From Eubacteriales bacterium (lineage in GTDB: Bacteria > Bacillota > Clostridia > Peptostreptococcales > Anaerovoracaceae), in contig JAQUXD010000042.1 in assembly GCA_028692535.1 (NCBI GenBank), forward strand, positions 1 to 10,446: DNA of 10,446 nucleotides, written 5' to 3'. Positions within the stretch are counted from its first letter, which is position 1. Every line of letters begins with the position of its first letter. Made by a program: the position numbers and the translations under genes. Of this stretch, positions 1 to 7,665 are shown piece after piece. Below the pieces are notes generated by a model, which ran no database searches, was not told the DNA's origin, and saw only the letters and a list, made by a program, of their open reading frames with translations.

Positions 1-24
1 ATCATGTTCGGAGGTGAAGAATAA
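1..24 (+). CDS. ortA: C-terminal end of probable OrtA (2-amino-4-oxopentanoate thiolase small subunit), partial
   Basis: Reading frame 1 from the first base gives seven codons (I-M-F-G-G-E-E) followed by TAA at 22-24. The stop shares its last base with the ATG of ortB (TAATG), and the ortB ribosome binding site GGAGGTG (10-16) lies inside these codons. That layout is typical of translationally coupled subunits of one enzyme. In known clostridial ornithine clusters the gene directly before ortB is ortA, the small partner of the thiolase. The identity rests on position and on recollection that OrtA proteins end in a similar Gly-Gly-Glu tail; seven codons alone cannot prove it. Confidence 0.6.
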   Translation: MMFGGEE

Positions 25-1424
25 TGGCATTGGCAAAAGACTATGCTTCCGTCATGGGAAGATCCAACGAAATCATGAAGACAGCGCTGGGCTTGGATTA
101 TCAGGATTTTGAATCCGGTTCGGTGAAATTCGATTACGAAGGACTGATGAAGTCCACAGGATATACACTGGATGAGGTCAATCGCATCCAAAGCCTCACC
201 GGCGTGGGCAACACGCCGTTGCTGGAGCTGCGGAATCTATCCGCGCTCTCCAGAAAGTACGCCAAACCCGGCTTCGGCGCTCGTATTTTCGCCAAGGACG
301 AAGCGGCCAATCCTTCCGGAAGCTTTAAGGCAAGAAGAGCGGCCTGTGCCGTAGCCCATGCTAAAAAATTGGGCTACAAAGGCGTGATCGCCGCCACGTC
401 GGGCAACTACGGAGCCGCCGTGGCCTCACAGGCCGCCATGCAGGGCTTGCGCTGCATCATCGTTCAGGAATGCTACGATTCCAGAGGCGTGGGACAGCCC
501 GAGATCGTCGAGAAAGCCAGACGCTGTGAAGCCTACGGCGCCGAGGTGGTCCAACTGACCGTGGGGCCGGAGCTATTCTACAGTTTTCTGTCGCTGCTGG
601 AAGATTCGGGATATTTCAACGCATCCCTCTATTCTCCCTTCGGCATCGCCGGCGTGGAAACCCTTGGGTATGAAATCGCCATGCAGTGCCGGGAAAAGCT
701 GGGAAAGGATCCGGAAGTGGTCGTCTGCACCAACGCGGGCGGCGGCATGATCACCGGAACCGCCAGAGGTCTTTTGAAGGCCGGCGCCACGAATACGCAG
801 TTCGTCGGCGCATCCATCGACCTGACGGGGTTGCACATGGCTTCGGACAAGCAGTTTAATCGGAAATCCTGCACCACGGGCCATACAGGCTTCGGCGTTC
901 CCTACGCCACGGATCCCGACCACTCCGACGTGCCCAGGAGCGCCGCAAGACCTCTTCGTTACATGGATCGCTATGTCTATGTGACCCAGGGCGAAGTGTT
1001 CTATATCACGGAGGCACTGGCTAATCTGGAAGGGATCGAGAGAGGACCGGCGGGCAATACTGCTCTGGCGGCCGCCTTCGCCCTGGCTCAGGAACTGCCC
1101 GAGGATGCGGTGATCGTGATCAGCGAAACGGAATACACCGGCGCAGGCAAGCACATTCAGCCTCAGCTGGATTTTGCCAGAGACAACGGTATTGAGATCC
1201 TCTTCGGCGATCCTTCTCAGGATAGGCCCGGTGAAAATATCGTGCTGCCCAAGGATCCCAGCCTGATCCGCTGCAAGGACGCGGATCTGGACCGCATGCG
1301 CGCCTCCTTGATCCGGAAGGCCGCTGCGACCCGCAATGCCAATCCCACACCGGAGGATATCGCATTCCTGGCTGAAGAAACCAAGACCGACGAAGCCTTC
1401 GTCCGGTCCGTATTGGAGCAATAA
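24..1424 (+). CDS. ortB: 2-amino-4-oxopentanoate (2-amino-4-ketopentanoate) thiolase, beta (PLP) subunit OrtB
   Basis: With OrtA this enzyme carries out the CoA-dependent thiolytic cleavage of 2-amino-4-oxopentanoate to acetyl-CoA and alanine, the last step of ornithine oxidation. It acts in the cytoplasm. The 466-residue protein has a fold-type II PLP enzyme layout, related to threonine synthase and cysteine synthase. The likely PLP lysine is K102 in the N-P-S-G-S-F-K-A-R motif (96-104), followed by the S-G-N-Y-G substrate/cofactor loop (126-130) and a glycine-rich phosphate-binding loop N-A-G-G-G-M (237-242). A late S-E-T-E-Y-T-G-A-G-K stretch (367-376) is also fold-like. The start is set by GGAGGTG seven bases upstream. 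Family membership is visible from the motifs. The specific assignment to OrtB rather than a threonine synthase-like enzyme follows from the directly adjacent oraS/oraE and the upstream coupling. Confidence 0.93.
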   Translation: MALAKDYASVMGRSNEIMKTALGLDYQDFESGSVKFDYEGLMKSTGYTLDEVNRIQSLTGVGNTPLLELRNLSALSRKYAKPGFGARIFAKDEAANPSGSFKARRAACAVAHAKKLGYKGVIAATSGNYGAAVASQAAMQGLRCIIVQECYDSRGVGQPEIVEKARRCEAYGAEVVQLTVGPELFYSFLSLLEDSGYFNASLYSPFGIAGVETLGYEIAMQCREKLGKDPEVVVCTNAGGGMITGTARGLLKAGATNTQFVGASIDLTGLHMASDKQFNRKSCTTGHTGFGVPYATDPDHSDVPRSAARPLRYMDRYVYVTQGEVFYITEALANLEGIERGPAGNTALAAAFALAQELPEDAVIVISETEYTGAGKHIQPQLDFARDNGIEILFGDPSQDRPGENIVLPKDPSLIRCKDADLDRMRASLIRKAAATRNANPTPEDIAFLAEETKTDEAFVRSVLEQ

Positions 1425-1428
1425 CAGT

Positions 1429-1453
1429 ACGGGCGGGGATTCTCCCCGCCCGT
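1429..1453 (+). promoter_or_regulatory. GC-rich intercistronic hairpin between ortB and oraS
   Basis: Perfect 11-bp inverted repeat: left arm 1429-1439 (ACGGGCGGGGA), 3-base loop TTC (1440-1442), right arm 1443-1453. It starts four bases after the ortB stop. It is followed by CATTTCC, not a U-tract, so it does not look like a factor-independent terminator. The oraS ribosome binding site lies 15 bases after it. A role in 3'-end protection, processing or partial attenuation of the polycistronic mRNA is inference. Confidence 0.75.
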
Positions 1454-1479
1454 CATTTCCATGAACGAAGGAGAATAAG

Positions 1480-1842
1480 ATGAAAAGAGCGGATGATTTT
1501 CAGGAGAGAAGAAAACATCTGGCAGGAATGACGGACCAGGAATTGTACGATCATTTCTGGGCAGTTACAAGCCAGGTGGTGGATCCTCTGATCGAACTCG
1601 GCAAAAAAAACACCACACCCTCTATCGAAAGGGCCGTCTTGATGCGGATGGGCATTTCTTCTCAGCAAACACAGGCCATCGTCGAGGGCTGCATGGACAA
1701 AGGGCTCATGGGCAAGGGCGCGGGCCACTGCGTGTACAAGCTGTCCAAAGCTAAAAATATCAGCCTTCGGGAAGCCGGAGATCTTCTGGCCGGAGGCAAA
1801 GGCTGGGACGAAGTGGCTGCATCGTTCAAAGGAGGCAAGTAA
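1480..1842 (+). CDS. oraS: D-ornithine 4,5-aminomutase small subunit OraS
   Basis: Small subunit of the adenosylcobalamin- and PLP-dependent aminomutase that converts D-ornithine to 2,4-diaminopentanoate. It pairs with OraE, whose gene begins one base after this stop. The product is 120 residues, close to the about 121 residues I recall for C. sticklandii OraS. It is hydrophilic and largely helical, with no signal peptide or membrane segment. The N-terminal R-A-D-D-F-x-x-R-R motif and the central region with many Met and Gly residues fit the family. The start ATG is preceded by AAGGAG (1468-1473). An eight-A run at 1603-1610 lies inside the frame, which stays open. OraS has no cofactor-binding motif of its own; in the known complex it packs against the OraE barrel. 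The call is secure mainly through the pairing with OraE. Confidence 0.93.
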   Translation: MKRADDFQERRKHLAGMTDQELYDHFWAVTSQVVDPLIELGKKNTTPSIERAVLMRMGISSQQTQAIVEGCMDKGLMGKGAGHCVYKLSKAKNISLREAGDLLAGGKGWDEVAASFKGGK

Positions 1843-1843
1843 T

Positions 1844-4060
1844 ATGGCACAGGAGAAGTTGAACAAGAATGTCAAGATCGATGTGGAAGAGATCCTCAAA
1901 GATCTGGAACAGTATACGCCTCGCAGAACAGGATGGACCTGGCGGAAAAAGGATCCCGAGCTCACAATGGGACCCTTTCGGTATCGGGATATGTCCCAGC
2001 CTTTGAAGCAGAGCACAGGACTTCCCTCATCGAAGTATTTTGACTATATGGATCCTCAACCCTCGGAAGTGATCACTACGGAGATCGCATCAGGCCGGTT
2101 CGAGGACGATATTCGCAGAATGCGCATGGGCGCATGGCATGGAGCAGATCACATCATGGTCATCCGGACCATGGGCCAGTCCCACATCGACGGACTCATC
2201 GAAGGAACCCCGGCCGGTATCGGCGGTGTTCCCATCACCCGGAAGCAGGTTCGGGCTCAGCGCAAAGCTTTGGATCTGATCGAGGACGAAGTCGGCCGTC
2301 CCATCAACTACCACTCCTATGTGTCTGGTGTGGCCGGTCCCGATGTGGCGGTCATGTTTGCCGAGGAAGGCATGAACGGCGCTCATCAGGATCCGCAGTA
2401 CAACGTACTTTACCGGAACATCAACTGCGTTCGCTCTTTTGTGGACGCCTGCGAATCCAAAAAAGTCATGACCTGGGCCAACATTGCTCAGATCGACGGT
2501 GCCCACAACGCCAACGCTACGGCACGGGAAGCCTGGAAAGTGATGCCTGAGCTGATCGTTCAGCATGCCATCAACTCCTTGTTTTCCGAAAAGGTGGGCA
2601 TGAAGCCCGAGAACATCTGCCTGTCTACGGTTCCGCCCACGGCCCCGCCGGCACCCTGCATGTATCTGGATCTGCCCTATGCGGTGGCCTTGCGGGATTA
2701 CATGGACCGTTACAAGATGCGCGCCCAGATGAACACCAAGTACATGGAAGCCTCTGCCCGGGAAGCGACGGTCACCCACGTGCTTAACATGCTGATTTCC
2801 AAGTTGACAAGAGCGGACATCCAGTCCACTATCACCCCGGACGAAGGTCGGAACGTGCCTTGGCACATTTATAACATCGAAGCCTGCGACACCGCCAAAC
2901 AGACCCTGGTCGGTTTGGACGGACTCATGGAGATGGTATCCCTGAAAGATGAAGGACCTCTGAGAGAGCAAGCCAGAGAGATCAAGGAAAGAGCTTGTCT
3001 CTTTATGGAAGAGATCGTACAGACCGGCGGTTATTTCAAAGCGGTCGAGGAAGGCTTCTTCGTAGACAGCGGAAAATACCCCGAACGGAACGGCGACGGC
3101 ATCGCCCGGAAAATCGAAGGCGGCACCGGATTCGGATTTATATTCGAGAGAGATCCGGACTATATGGCACCGGTCACGGCTCATTTCGGAAACAACAATG
3201 TAGAACAGTACGGAGGAGATCCCAAAGATCCTTCTGCCCTGATCGGCGGCTGTACCTTCGAAGACCGCAGCAAGATCGTTTTTGTGGACGAGCTGGACGA
3301 AGTGGACAACGTGAACGTCCGGATGAAGGAAGTGGAAAAATACAGAAACTCGTCTTTGGTCAAGCCTGAAATGGAATGGATGGCCGACGGCATCATCATG
3401 CTGAACATGTTCATTCCCGAAGAGCGGCGGACTGCGGAAGTGGTAGCCGTGGAGATCGGCAAAAAGCTGGGCCTGCTGGAACCGGAAGTCATCAATCGGG
3501 AAGTGATGCAGGATGCGGAAGGCACCCGAATCGAACTGAAGGGCAGAGTGCCCTTTGACATCGATGTGGCTGGCTTGGTGATACCGCCCGAGCCCAAATA
3601 TCTGACCGACCAGGAGATCCGCGACGATGTGAGCGCCCACCCGCTGAAGGTGGTTTGCGCTACCGTAGGGCAGGACGAGCATTCGGTGGGACTCCGGGAG
3701 ATCATCGATATCAAGCATGGCGGTATTGAACGCTTCGGGATTGAGATCCACTATCTGGGAACATCCTGTCCCGTGGAAAAACTGGTGGATGCGGCAGTGG
3801 AGCTGAAAGCGGAGGCGATCCTGGCTTCCACCATCATTTCTCACGATAACATCCATTATAAGAACATGAAGCGGATCCACGAGCTTGCCGTTGAAAAGGG
3901 GATTCGCGACGACGTGATCATCCTCTGCGGCGGGACCCAGGTCATACCCGAAGAAGCTTTAAAGACCGGCATCGACGCCGGCTTCGGAAGAAACAGCCAC
4001 GGCATCGACGTGGCGACTGCCCTGGTGGAAAAACGCCGGGAAAAAAGAGAAAAGAAATAG
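1844..4060 (+). CDS. oraE: D-ornithine 4,5-aminomutase large, B12- and PLP-binding subunit OraE
   Basis: Catalytic subunit of ornithine 4,5-aminomutase. It moves the terminal amino group of D-ornithine to C4 by a radical mechanism using adenosylcobalamin and PLP. The 738-residue protein has an N-terminal TIM-barrel part (roughly 60-540) and a C-terminal Rossmann-like cobalamin domain (about 600-730). The B12 signature D-x-H-x-x-G is at 611-616, making H613 the expected lower cobalt ligand, with a later C-G-G-T motif (695-698). K624 in D-I-K-H-G-G matches in spacing the lysine (K629 in C. sticklandii, from memory, with H618 as Co ligand) that holds PLP in the resting state. R293 and E334 probably correspond to R297 and E338 discussed for that enzyme. 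The start follows GGAGG (1832-1836, inside oraS) and the genes are one base apart. The length is a few residues below the C. sticklandii protein; all key motifs are present. Confidence 0.96.
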   Translation: MAQEKLNKNVKIDVEEILKDLEQYTPRRTGWTWRKKDPELTMGPFRYRDMSQPLKQSTGLPSSKYFDYMDPQPSEVITTEIASGRFEDDIRRMRMGAWHGADHIMVIRTMGQSHIDGLIEGTPAGIGGVPITRKQVRAQRKALDLIEDEVGRPINYHSYVSGVAGPDVAVMFAEEGMNGAHQDPQYNVLYRNINCVRSFVDACESKKVMTWANIAQIDGAHNANATAREAWKVMPELIVQHAINSLFSEKVGMKPENICLSTVPPTAPPAPCMYLDLPYAVALRDYMDRYKMRAQMNTKYMEASAREATVTHVLNMLISKLTRADIQSTITPDEGRNVPWHIYNIEACDTAKQTLVGLDGLMEMVSLKDEGPLREQAREIKERACLFMEEIVQTGGYFKAVEEGFFVDSGKYPERNGDGIARKIEGGTGFGFIFERDPDYMAPVTAHFGNNNVEQYGGDPKDPSALIGGCTFEDRSKIVFVDELDEVDNVNVRMKEVEKYRNSSLVKPEMEWMADGIIMLNMFIPEERRTAEVVAVEIGKKLGLLEPEVINREVMQDAEGTRIELKGRVPFDIDVAGLVIPPEPKYLTDQEIRDDVSAHPLKVVCATVGQDEHSVGLREIIDIKHGGIERFGIEIHYLGTSCPVEKLVDAAVELKAEAILASTIISHDNIHYKNMKRIHELAVEKGIRDDVIILCGGTQVIPEEALKTGIDAGFGRNSHGIDVATALVEKRREKREKK

Positions 4061-4070
4061 ACAGAACCCC

Positions 4071-4100
4071 CCGCGGCGGGACCGAAGGGTCCCGCCGCGG
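4071..4100 (+). promoter_or_regulatory. Very stable GC-rich hairpin after oraE
   Basis: Perfect 13-bp inverted repeat: left arm 4071-4083 (CCGCGGCGGGACC), loop GAAG (4084-4087), right arm 4088-4100. It starts 11 bases after the oraE stop codon. The following bases (ATATCACC) have no U-tract, so simple termination is unlikely. This is the first of two tandem hairpins in the 95-base gap before the MutL-like gene. A role in mRNA stability, processing or partial read-through is inference. Confidence 0.78.
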
Positions 4101-4117
4101 ATATCACCAGAAAAATC

Positions 4118-4142
4118 CGGGGCGGCTTTCAAAGCCGCCCCG
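4118..4142 (+). promoter_or_regulatory. Second GC-rich hairpin, directly before the ribosome binding site of the MutL-like gene
   Basis: 11-bp stem: left arm 4118-4128 (CGGGGCGGCTT), loop TCA (4129-4131), right arm 4132-4142. The right arm ends five bases before the GGAG (4147-4150) of the next gene. No U-tract follows. The position could shield a processed 5' end or tune translation of the reactivase gene; neither is shown by the sequence. Confidence 0.75.
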
Positions 4143-4155
4143 CTGTGGAGAAAGC

Positions 4156-5700
4156 ATGGATATCGATGTATTGGTAGCCGAGATCGGCTCAACGACCACC
4201 GTGGTCAACGCATTTCGCGGATTGGACAGCGACAGCCCCGAGTTTTTCGGACAAGGGCAGGCGCCGACCTCCGTACTGAGCGGAGATGTTCGCATCGGCC
4301 TGCAGGAGGCCATCGACGATCTCTGTCGTCAAAAGGGGATCGATTCGATCCATTACGACCACATGCTGGCCACCAGTTCGGCGGCCGGCGGATTAAAAAT
4401 GACTGTTCACGGTCTGGTGTACGACATGACCGCAAGGGCTGCCAGAGAAGCGGCTTTGGGTGCCGGCGGAATTATTCACTACATTACTGCCGGCCGTCTG
4501 CGGCGCACAGACCTTCAAAGGATAAAAGATGTCAAACCTAACTTGATCCTCATTGCCGGAGGCGTGGACTACGGCGAGCGGGACACGGCTGTCTACAATG
4601 CGGAAATGATCCGCAGCCTGGGTCTTACCACTCCTGTGATCTACGCGGGGAATGTGGAGAACCAGGATGAGATGCGCCTGATCTTCGATGAAGAAAGCGG
4701 GCAGAAGCTTTACATCGTGGAAAACGTCTATCCCCGGATCGACGATCTGAACGTAGAACCTGCCCGGAAAGTGATCCAGAACGCATTCGAGGATCATATC
4801 ACCAATGCGCCGGGAATGGAACACGTGCGGGACATGGTGGACGGTCCGATCATTCCGACCCCAGGCGCCGTGATGGAATGTACCCGGCTACTGTACGAAT
4901 GCCTGGGAAACGTAGTGGCCTTGGACGTAGGCGGCGCCACCACCGACGTCCATTCCGTGTCCGAGGAGTCCGAACAAATCGCCAGGATCCTGATCCAGCC
5001 CGAACCCAAAGCCAAGCGGACTGTGGAAGGGGATCTGGGGGTCTATGTAAACATGAAAAACATCGTGGAGACCATCGGTCTGGAAAAGCTTCGCGAAGAA
5101 CTTCCGGACCTGGATCTGGATCGGATCATGGAAGAATACAAGGCCATTCCCAAGAACGAGGAAGAGAAGCGATTTGTGGAGCGGCTGACCCTGGAAGCGG
5201 TCCTGACTTCCGTGGAGCGCCATGCGGGAAAGATCCGCTACATTTACGGCCCTTCCGGGCGGAGCACCGTTGCCGAAGGCAAGGACCTGACCCAGGTCAA
5301 GTATATCATCGGCACCGGCGGAGCGCTGACACGGCTTCCCGGACGAATGGAGATCCTGAAGCAGATCGCTCGGAGCAACGAAACCGGATTGCTGCTTTTC
5401 CCGACGAAAAAAGCAGGCATTCTCATCGACAACGATTACATCATGGCTTCTTTGGGCGTGCTGTCCAAGACGCACAAGTCCGGCGCCGTTAAACTCCTGG
5501 AAAAAAGTCTGGACATATCCTTTCCCAAAAAGTCGGGCCATGGGAAGAATAAAAAGCCGATTTACCAGACAGAGCTGGATCGCCTTCGTGCAGAACAACT
5601 GGAGAAGGAAAAGCAGGATGAAGAAATGCGAAAGCACTTGGCCGAGCACGGCTGGGAACTGATAGACGGAGAATTCAAGCCGATCGATAAAAAGGAGTAA
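4156..5700 (+). CDS. MutL/GlmL-family ASKHA ATPase, probable reactivating factor for ornithine aminomutase
   Basis: The family (glutamate mutase L, unrelated to the DNA-repair MutL) occurs beside B12-dependent mutases and is thought to exchange damaged cobalamin using ATP. The position right after oraE points to OraSE as its client. The 514-residue protein shows actin/Hsp70-type nucleotide motifs: A-E-I-G-S-T-T-T-V-V (8-17) as phosphate 1 loop, A-L-D-V-G-G-A-T-T-D-V (255-265) as phosphate 2 loop, and I-I-G-T-G-G-A-L-T (384-392) as the adenosine-side glycine motif. A-T-S-S-A-A-G-G-L (72-80) is another conserved-looking stretch. Residues about 458-514 form a highly charged, Lys/Glu-rich tail, partly helical. 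The start follows GGAG (4147-4150). It lies 95 bases after oraE, with two hairpins between. In known ornithine clusters this gene is the unnamed or-4-type ORF. The family call is strong; the reactivation role for this mutase is inference. Confidence 0.9.
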   Translation: MDIDVLVAEIGSTTTVVNAFRGLDSDSPEFFGQGQAPTSVLSGDVRIGLQEAIDDLCRQKGIDSIHYDHMLATSSAAGGLKMTVHGLVYDMTARAAREAALGAGGIIHYITAGRLRRTDLQRIKDVKPNLILIAGGVDYGERDTAVYNAEMIRSLGLTTPVIYAGNVENQDEMRLIFDEESGQKLYIVENVYPRIDDLNVEPARKVIQNAFEDHITNAPGMEHVRDMVDGPIIPTPGAVMECTRLLYECLGNVVALDVGGATTDVHSVSEESEQIARILIQPEPKAKRTVEGDLGVYVNMKNIVETIGLEKLREELPDLDLDRIMEEYKAIPKNEEEKRFVERLTLEAVLTSVERHAGKIRYIYGPSGRSTVAEGKDLTQVKYIIGTGGALTRLPGRMEILKQIARSNETGLLLFPTKKAGILIDNDYIMASLGVLSKTHKSGAVKLLEKSLDISFPKKSGHGKNKKPIYQTELDRLRAEQLEKEKQDEEMRKHLAEHGWELIDGEFKPIDKKE

Positions 5701-5701
5701 T

Positions 5702-6574
5702 ATGTCCCGAAAACACGTTTGGATCGCCATATGGTGCAATACGATATGGGGATTGGCCAGCTTATACTGGTACAGGCTGGCACACATCGACGCTTTGCTT
5801 GTTCTTTACAGCAGGATCATATTTGCCGCCGTTCTGGCCTACGCAATGGTTCTGGCTACCGGAAAAACAGGGGAACTCAAAGCGAAGCTCGCCGACTGGA
5901 AAACCATGAAATACATGATCCCGGCGGCATTGATCATCTCTTTCAACTGGGGCATGTACATCTGGGCTATGGGCCACGGCCACATGATCGACGCCAGCTT
6001 GGGGTATTTTATGGCTCCACTGATGGTCTTTGCGGTCTCTGTGGGGTTTTTCGGCGAGAAAGCCGGGAAACTGCAGCTGGCGGCTATGTTCATCGCCCTG
6101 GCCGGTGTGCTGGTGTCCATCGCCATGTACCGGACGGTCCCGGTGATCGGACTGGTCCTGGGGTTCAGCTTTACAGTGTACGGCACGATTAAAAAGAAAG
6201 TCAAAGTATATCCGGCTGTAAGCATTTTTATCGAGAGCATCGTCCTGACTCCTTTCGCGCTGATTTTAATGGCGCTGACTATGAGGCCCGAAATCGCCGC
6301 ACTGGCGCCTCTGGATTTTCCGCTTCTCATGGGAACCGGAGTTCTGACGGCGGTGCCGCTGGTGCTGTATGCCAGCGCCGTCAACAATATTCCCTATATT
6401 ACGCTGGGTTTTACCCAATATATCTCACCGACCATCACCGTGCTGGTGGGATTGTTCTACGGAGAGATTTTCAGTCCGGAAAAGAAGGTCTTGCTGGGGT
6501 TTATCCTGATGTCTCTTGTGCTTTATTCCTATGCCGGGATTCGGGATGCCCGCCGGCTGAAAGAGGAGGTTTGA
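5702..6574 (+). CDS. rarD: RarD-type EamA/DMT-superfamily transporter
   Basis: Integral membrane protein of 290 residues with about ten hydrophobic segments arranged as two EamA repeats. RarD family features are visible: I-W-G near residue 15, L-Y-W at 21-23, R38, then N-W-G-M-Y-I-W-A (82-89) and H-G-H-M-I-D-A-S-L-G-Y-F (92-103). In the second half come T-A-V-P-L (216-220), L-G-F-T-Q-Y-I-S-P-T (235-244) and G-E-I-F-S-P (254-259). RarD proteins were named for chloramphenicol sensitivity; their substrates are mostly unknown, and several DMT relatives export amino acids or metabolites. The start ATG comes one base after the stop of the previous gene, with AAGGAG (5692-5697) inside it, and the stop is one base before orr. 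This embedding suggests transport of ornithine, alanine or another pathway metabolite. That is inference: nothing in the sequence gives the substrate or direction. Confidence 0.88.
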   Translation: MSRKHVWIAIWCNTIWGLASLYWYRLAHIDALLVLYSRIIFAAVLAYAMVLATGKTGELKAKLADWKTMKYMIPAALIISFNWGMYIWAMGHGHMIDASLGYFMAPLMVFAVSVGFFGEKAGKLQLAAMFIALAGVLVSIAMYRTVPVIGLVLGFSFTVYGTIKKKVKVYPAVSIFIESIVLTPFALILMALTMRPEIAALAPLDFPLLMGTGVLTAVPLVLYASAVNNIPYITLGFTQYISPTITVLVGLFYGEIFSPEKKVLLGFILMSLVLYSYAGIRDARRLKEEV

Positions 6575-6575
6575 A

Positions 6576-7652
6576 ATGTATCCCCAATTGCTGATCGATC
6601 TGGGAAAGCTGAATAAAAACCTGAAGGTCGTTTCCGAACTGGCCAGGGAGGGCGATTGCTCCCTGATGATCGTTACGAAGAGCTTCTGCGCCGACGGTCC
6701 TATCGTGGCCGAAATCCTGAAAAATGAGGCTGTGGATTATCTGGCTGATTCCAGGATACAGAATATCGCCTCCTATGCAGATCAGGCGCACATTGCCGGA
6801 AAAGAGACTGTTCTTCTGCGGTTGCCCATGGCTTCGGAAGTGGAAGAGGTTGTTCGCTATGCGGATCTTTCCCTGAATTCAGAGATCGAAACGATTCGAA
6901 TGCTGGACCGGGCAGCGGCCCAACAGAACAAGACGCATAAAGTCCTGTTGATGATCGATTTGGGTGACCTGAGGGAAGGCATGTTTTTTCGTGACGAAGA
7001 AGCTATTATGGCGGTCTGCGACGAGATCTTGAAAATGCGCCATGTCCGTCTCTTTGGTATCGGAACCAATCTGACTTGCTACGGCGCTATTATTCCCAAA
7101 GAAGACAATCTTGGGCAGCTGGTGCGGCTTTCAGAGCGCATTCAGAAGCGATTCAGCACGACGCTGACCATGGTTTCCGGAGGCAACAGCAGCTCGGTCT
7201 ATCTGATCCCGAAGAAACAGCTGCCGACAGGGATCAACAATCTGCGTTTAGGCGAAGCCTTTATCTTGGGCAATGAAACAGCTTACAGCAAGCGGATCCC
7301 CGGGACGCACAACGATGCGATCCTGCTCCGGGCACAGATCATCGAGTGCAAGGACAAACCTTCTCTGCCCATCGGCGAAGTAGGCGTGGACGCTTTTGGA
7401 GAAGTGCCGCATTATGAGGATAAAGGGGTCATCACCCGGGCGATTCTGGCCGTGGGCAAGCAGGATACCAATCCCGACGGCCTGACGCCTCTGGATCCGG
7501 CGGTGGAGATCCTGGGCGGCTCTTCGGACCATCTGCTGGTGAACACTGCGGACAGCCACTATCACCTGGGAGATGTCATGGACTTCCGGATGGATTACGG
7601 CGCCCTTTTGAAGCTGTTTACCAGTCCGTACGTTACGCGGACCTATCGATAG
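6576..7652 (+). CDS. orr: Ornithine racemase (fold-type III PLP enzyme)
   Basis: Interconverts L- and D-ornithine, supplying the D-ornithine used by OraSE. It is cytoplasmic. The 358-residue protein resembles the alanine racemase N-terminal barrel: K35 in M-I-V-T-K-S-F-C-A-D (31-40) is the expected PLP lysine, replacing the usual V-K-A-N-A-Y-G motif. S-G-G-N-S-S-S (201-207) fits the PLP-phosphate loop, and L-R-L-G-E-A (223-228) puts R224 where the racemase arginine meets the pyridine nitrogen. D-L-G-D-L-R-E-G-M (128-136) is also family-like. The length matches the stand-alone racemase group near 355 residues that contains characterised Orr. The start has a strong GAGGAGG (6563-6569) and lies one base after the stop of the transporter gene. 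Substrate specificity is inferred from the surrounding ornithine genes; by sequence alone a broader amino acid racemase would also be possible. Confidence 0.92.
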   Translation: MYPQLLIDLGKLNKNLKVVSELAREGDCSLMIVTKSFCADGPIVAEILKNEAVDYLADSRIQNIASYADQAHIAGKETVLLRLPMASEVEEVVRYADLSLNSEIETIRMLDRAAAQQNKTHKVLLMIDLGDLREGMFFRDEEAIMAVCDEILKMRHVRLFGIGTNLTCYGAIIPKEDNLGQLVRLSERIQKRFSTTLTMVSGGNSSSVYLIPKKQLPTGINNLRLGEAFILGNETAYSKRIPGTHNDAILLRAQIIECKDKPSLPIGEVGVDAFGEVPHYEDKGVITRAILAVGKQDTNPDGLTPLDPAVEILGGSSDHLLVNTADSHYHLGDVMDFRMDYGALLKLFTSPYVTRTYR

Positions 7653-7665
7653 GAAAAGGAGAAGC

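Noticed and set aside
573..1421. 282-codon minus-strand frame opposite ortB
   Set aside because: Antisense shadow of a well-supported gene with no domain pattern.
1429..1453. Factor-independent terminator after ortB
   Set aside because: The stem is strong, but no U-tract follows and the pathway genes continue directly downstream.
1425..1479. Cobalamin riboswitch or other leader element for the B12-dependent genes
   Set aside because: The spacers before oraS and before the MutL-like gene are too short for a cobalamin riboswitch and contain only simple hairpins. The true operon leader is outside the window.
1603..1610. Programmed frameshift or pseudogene at the A8 run in oraS
   Set aside because: The frame is intact to the expected length and the product fits full-length OraS. 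Occasional slippage cannot be excluded, but nothing supports it.
2090..3880. 596-codon open frame on the minus strand opposite oraE
   Set aside because: It lies wholly within a strongly supported oraE and has His/Phe/Asp-rich composition typical of antisense frames of a GC-biased gene. No ribosome binding site or recognisable domain was seen.
4888..5787. 299-codon minus-strand frame across the MutL-like gene and the transporter start
   Set aside because: Covers parts of two real genes and the composition looks non-coding.
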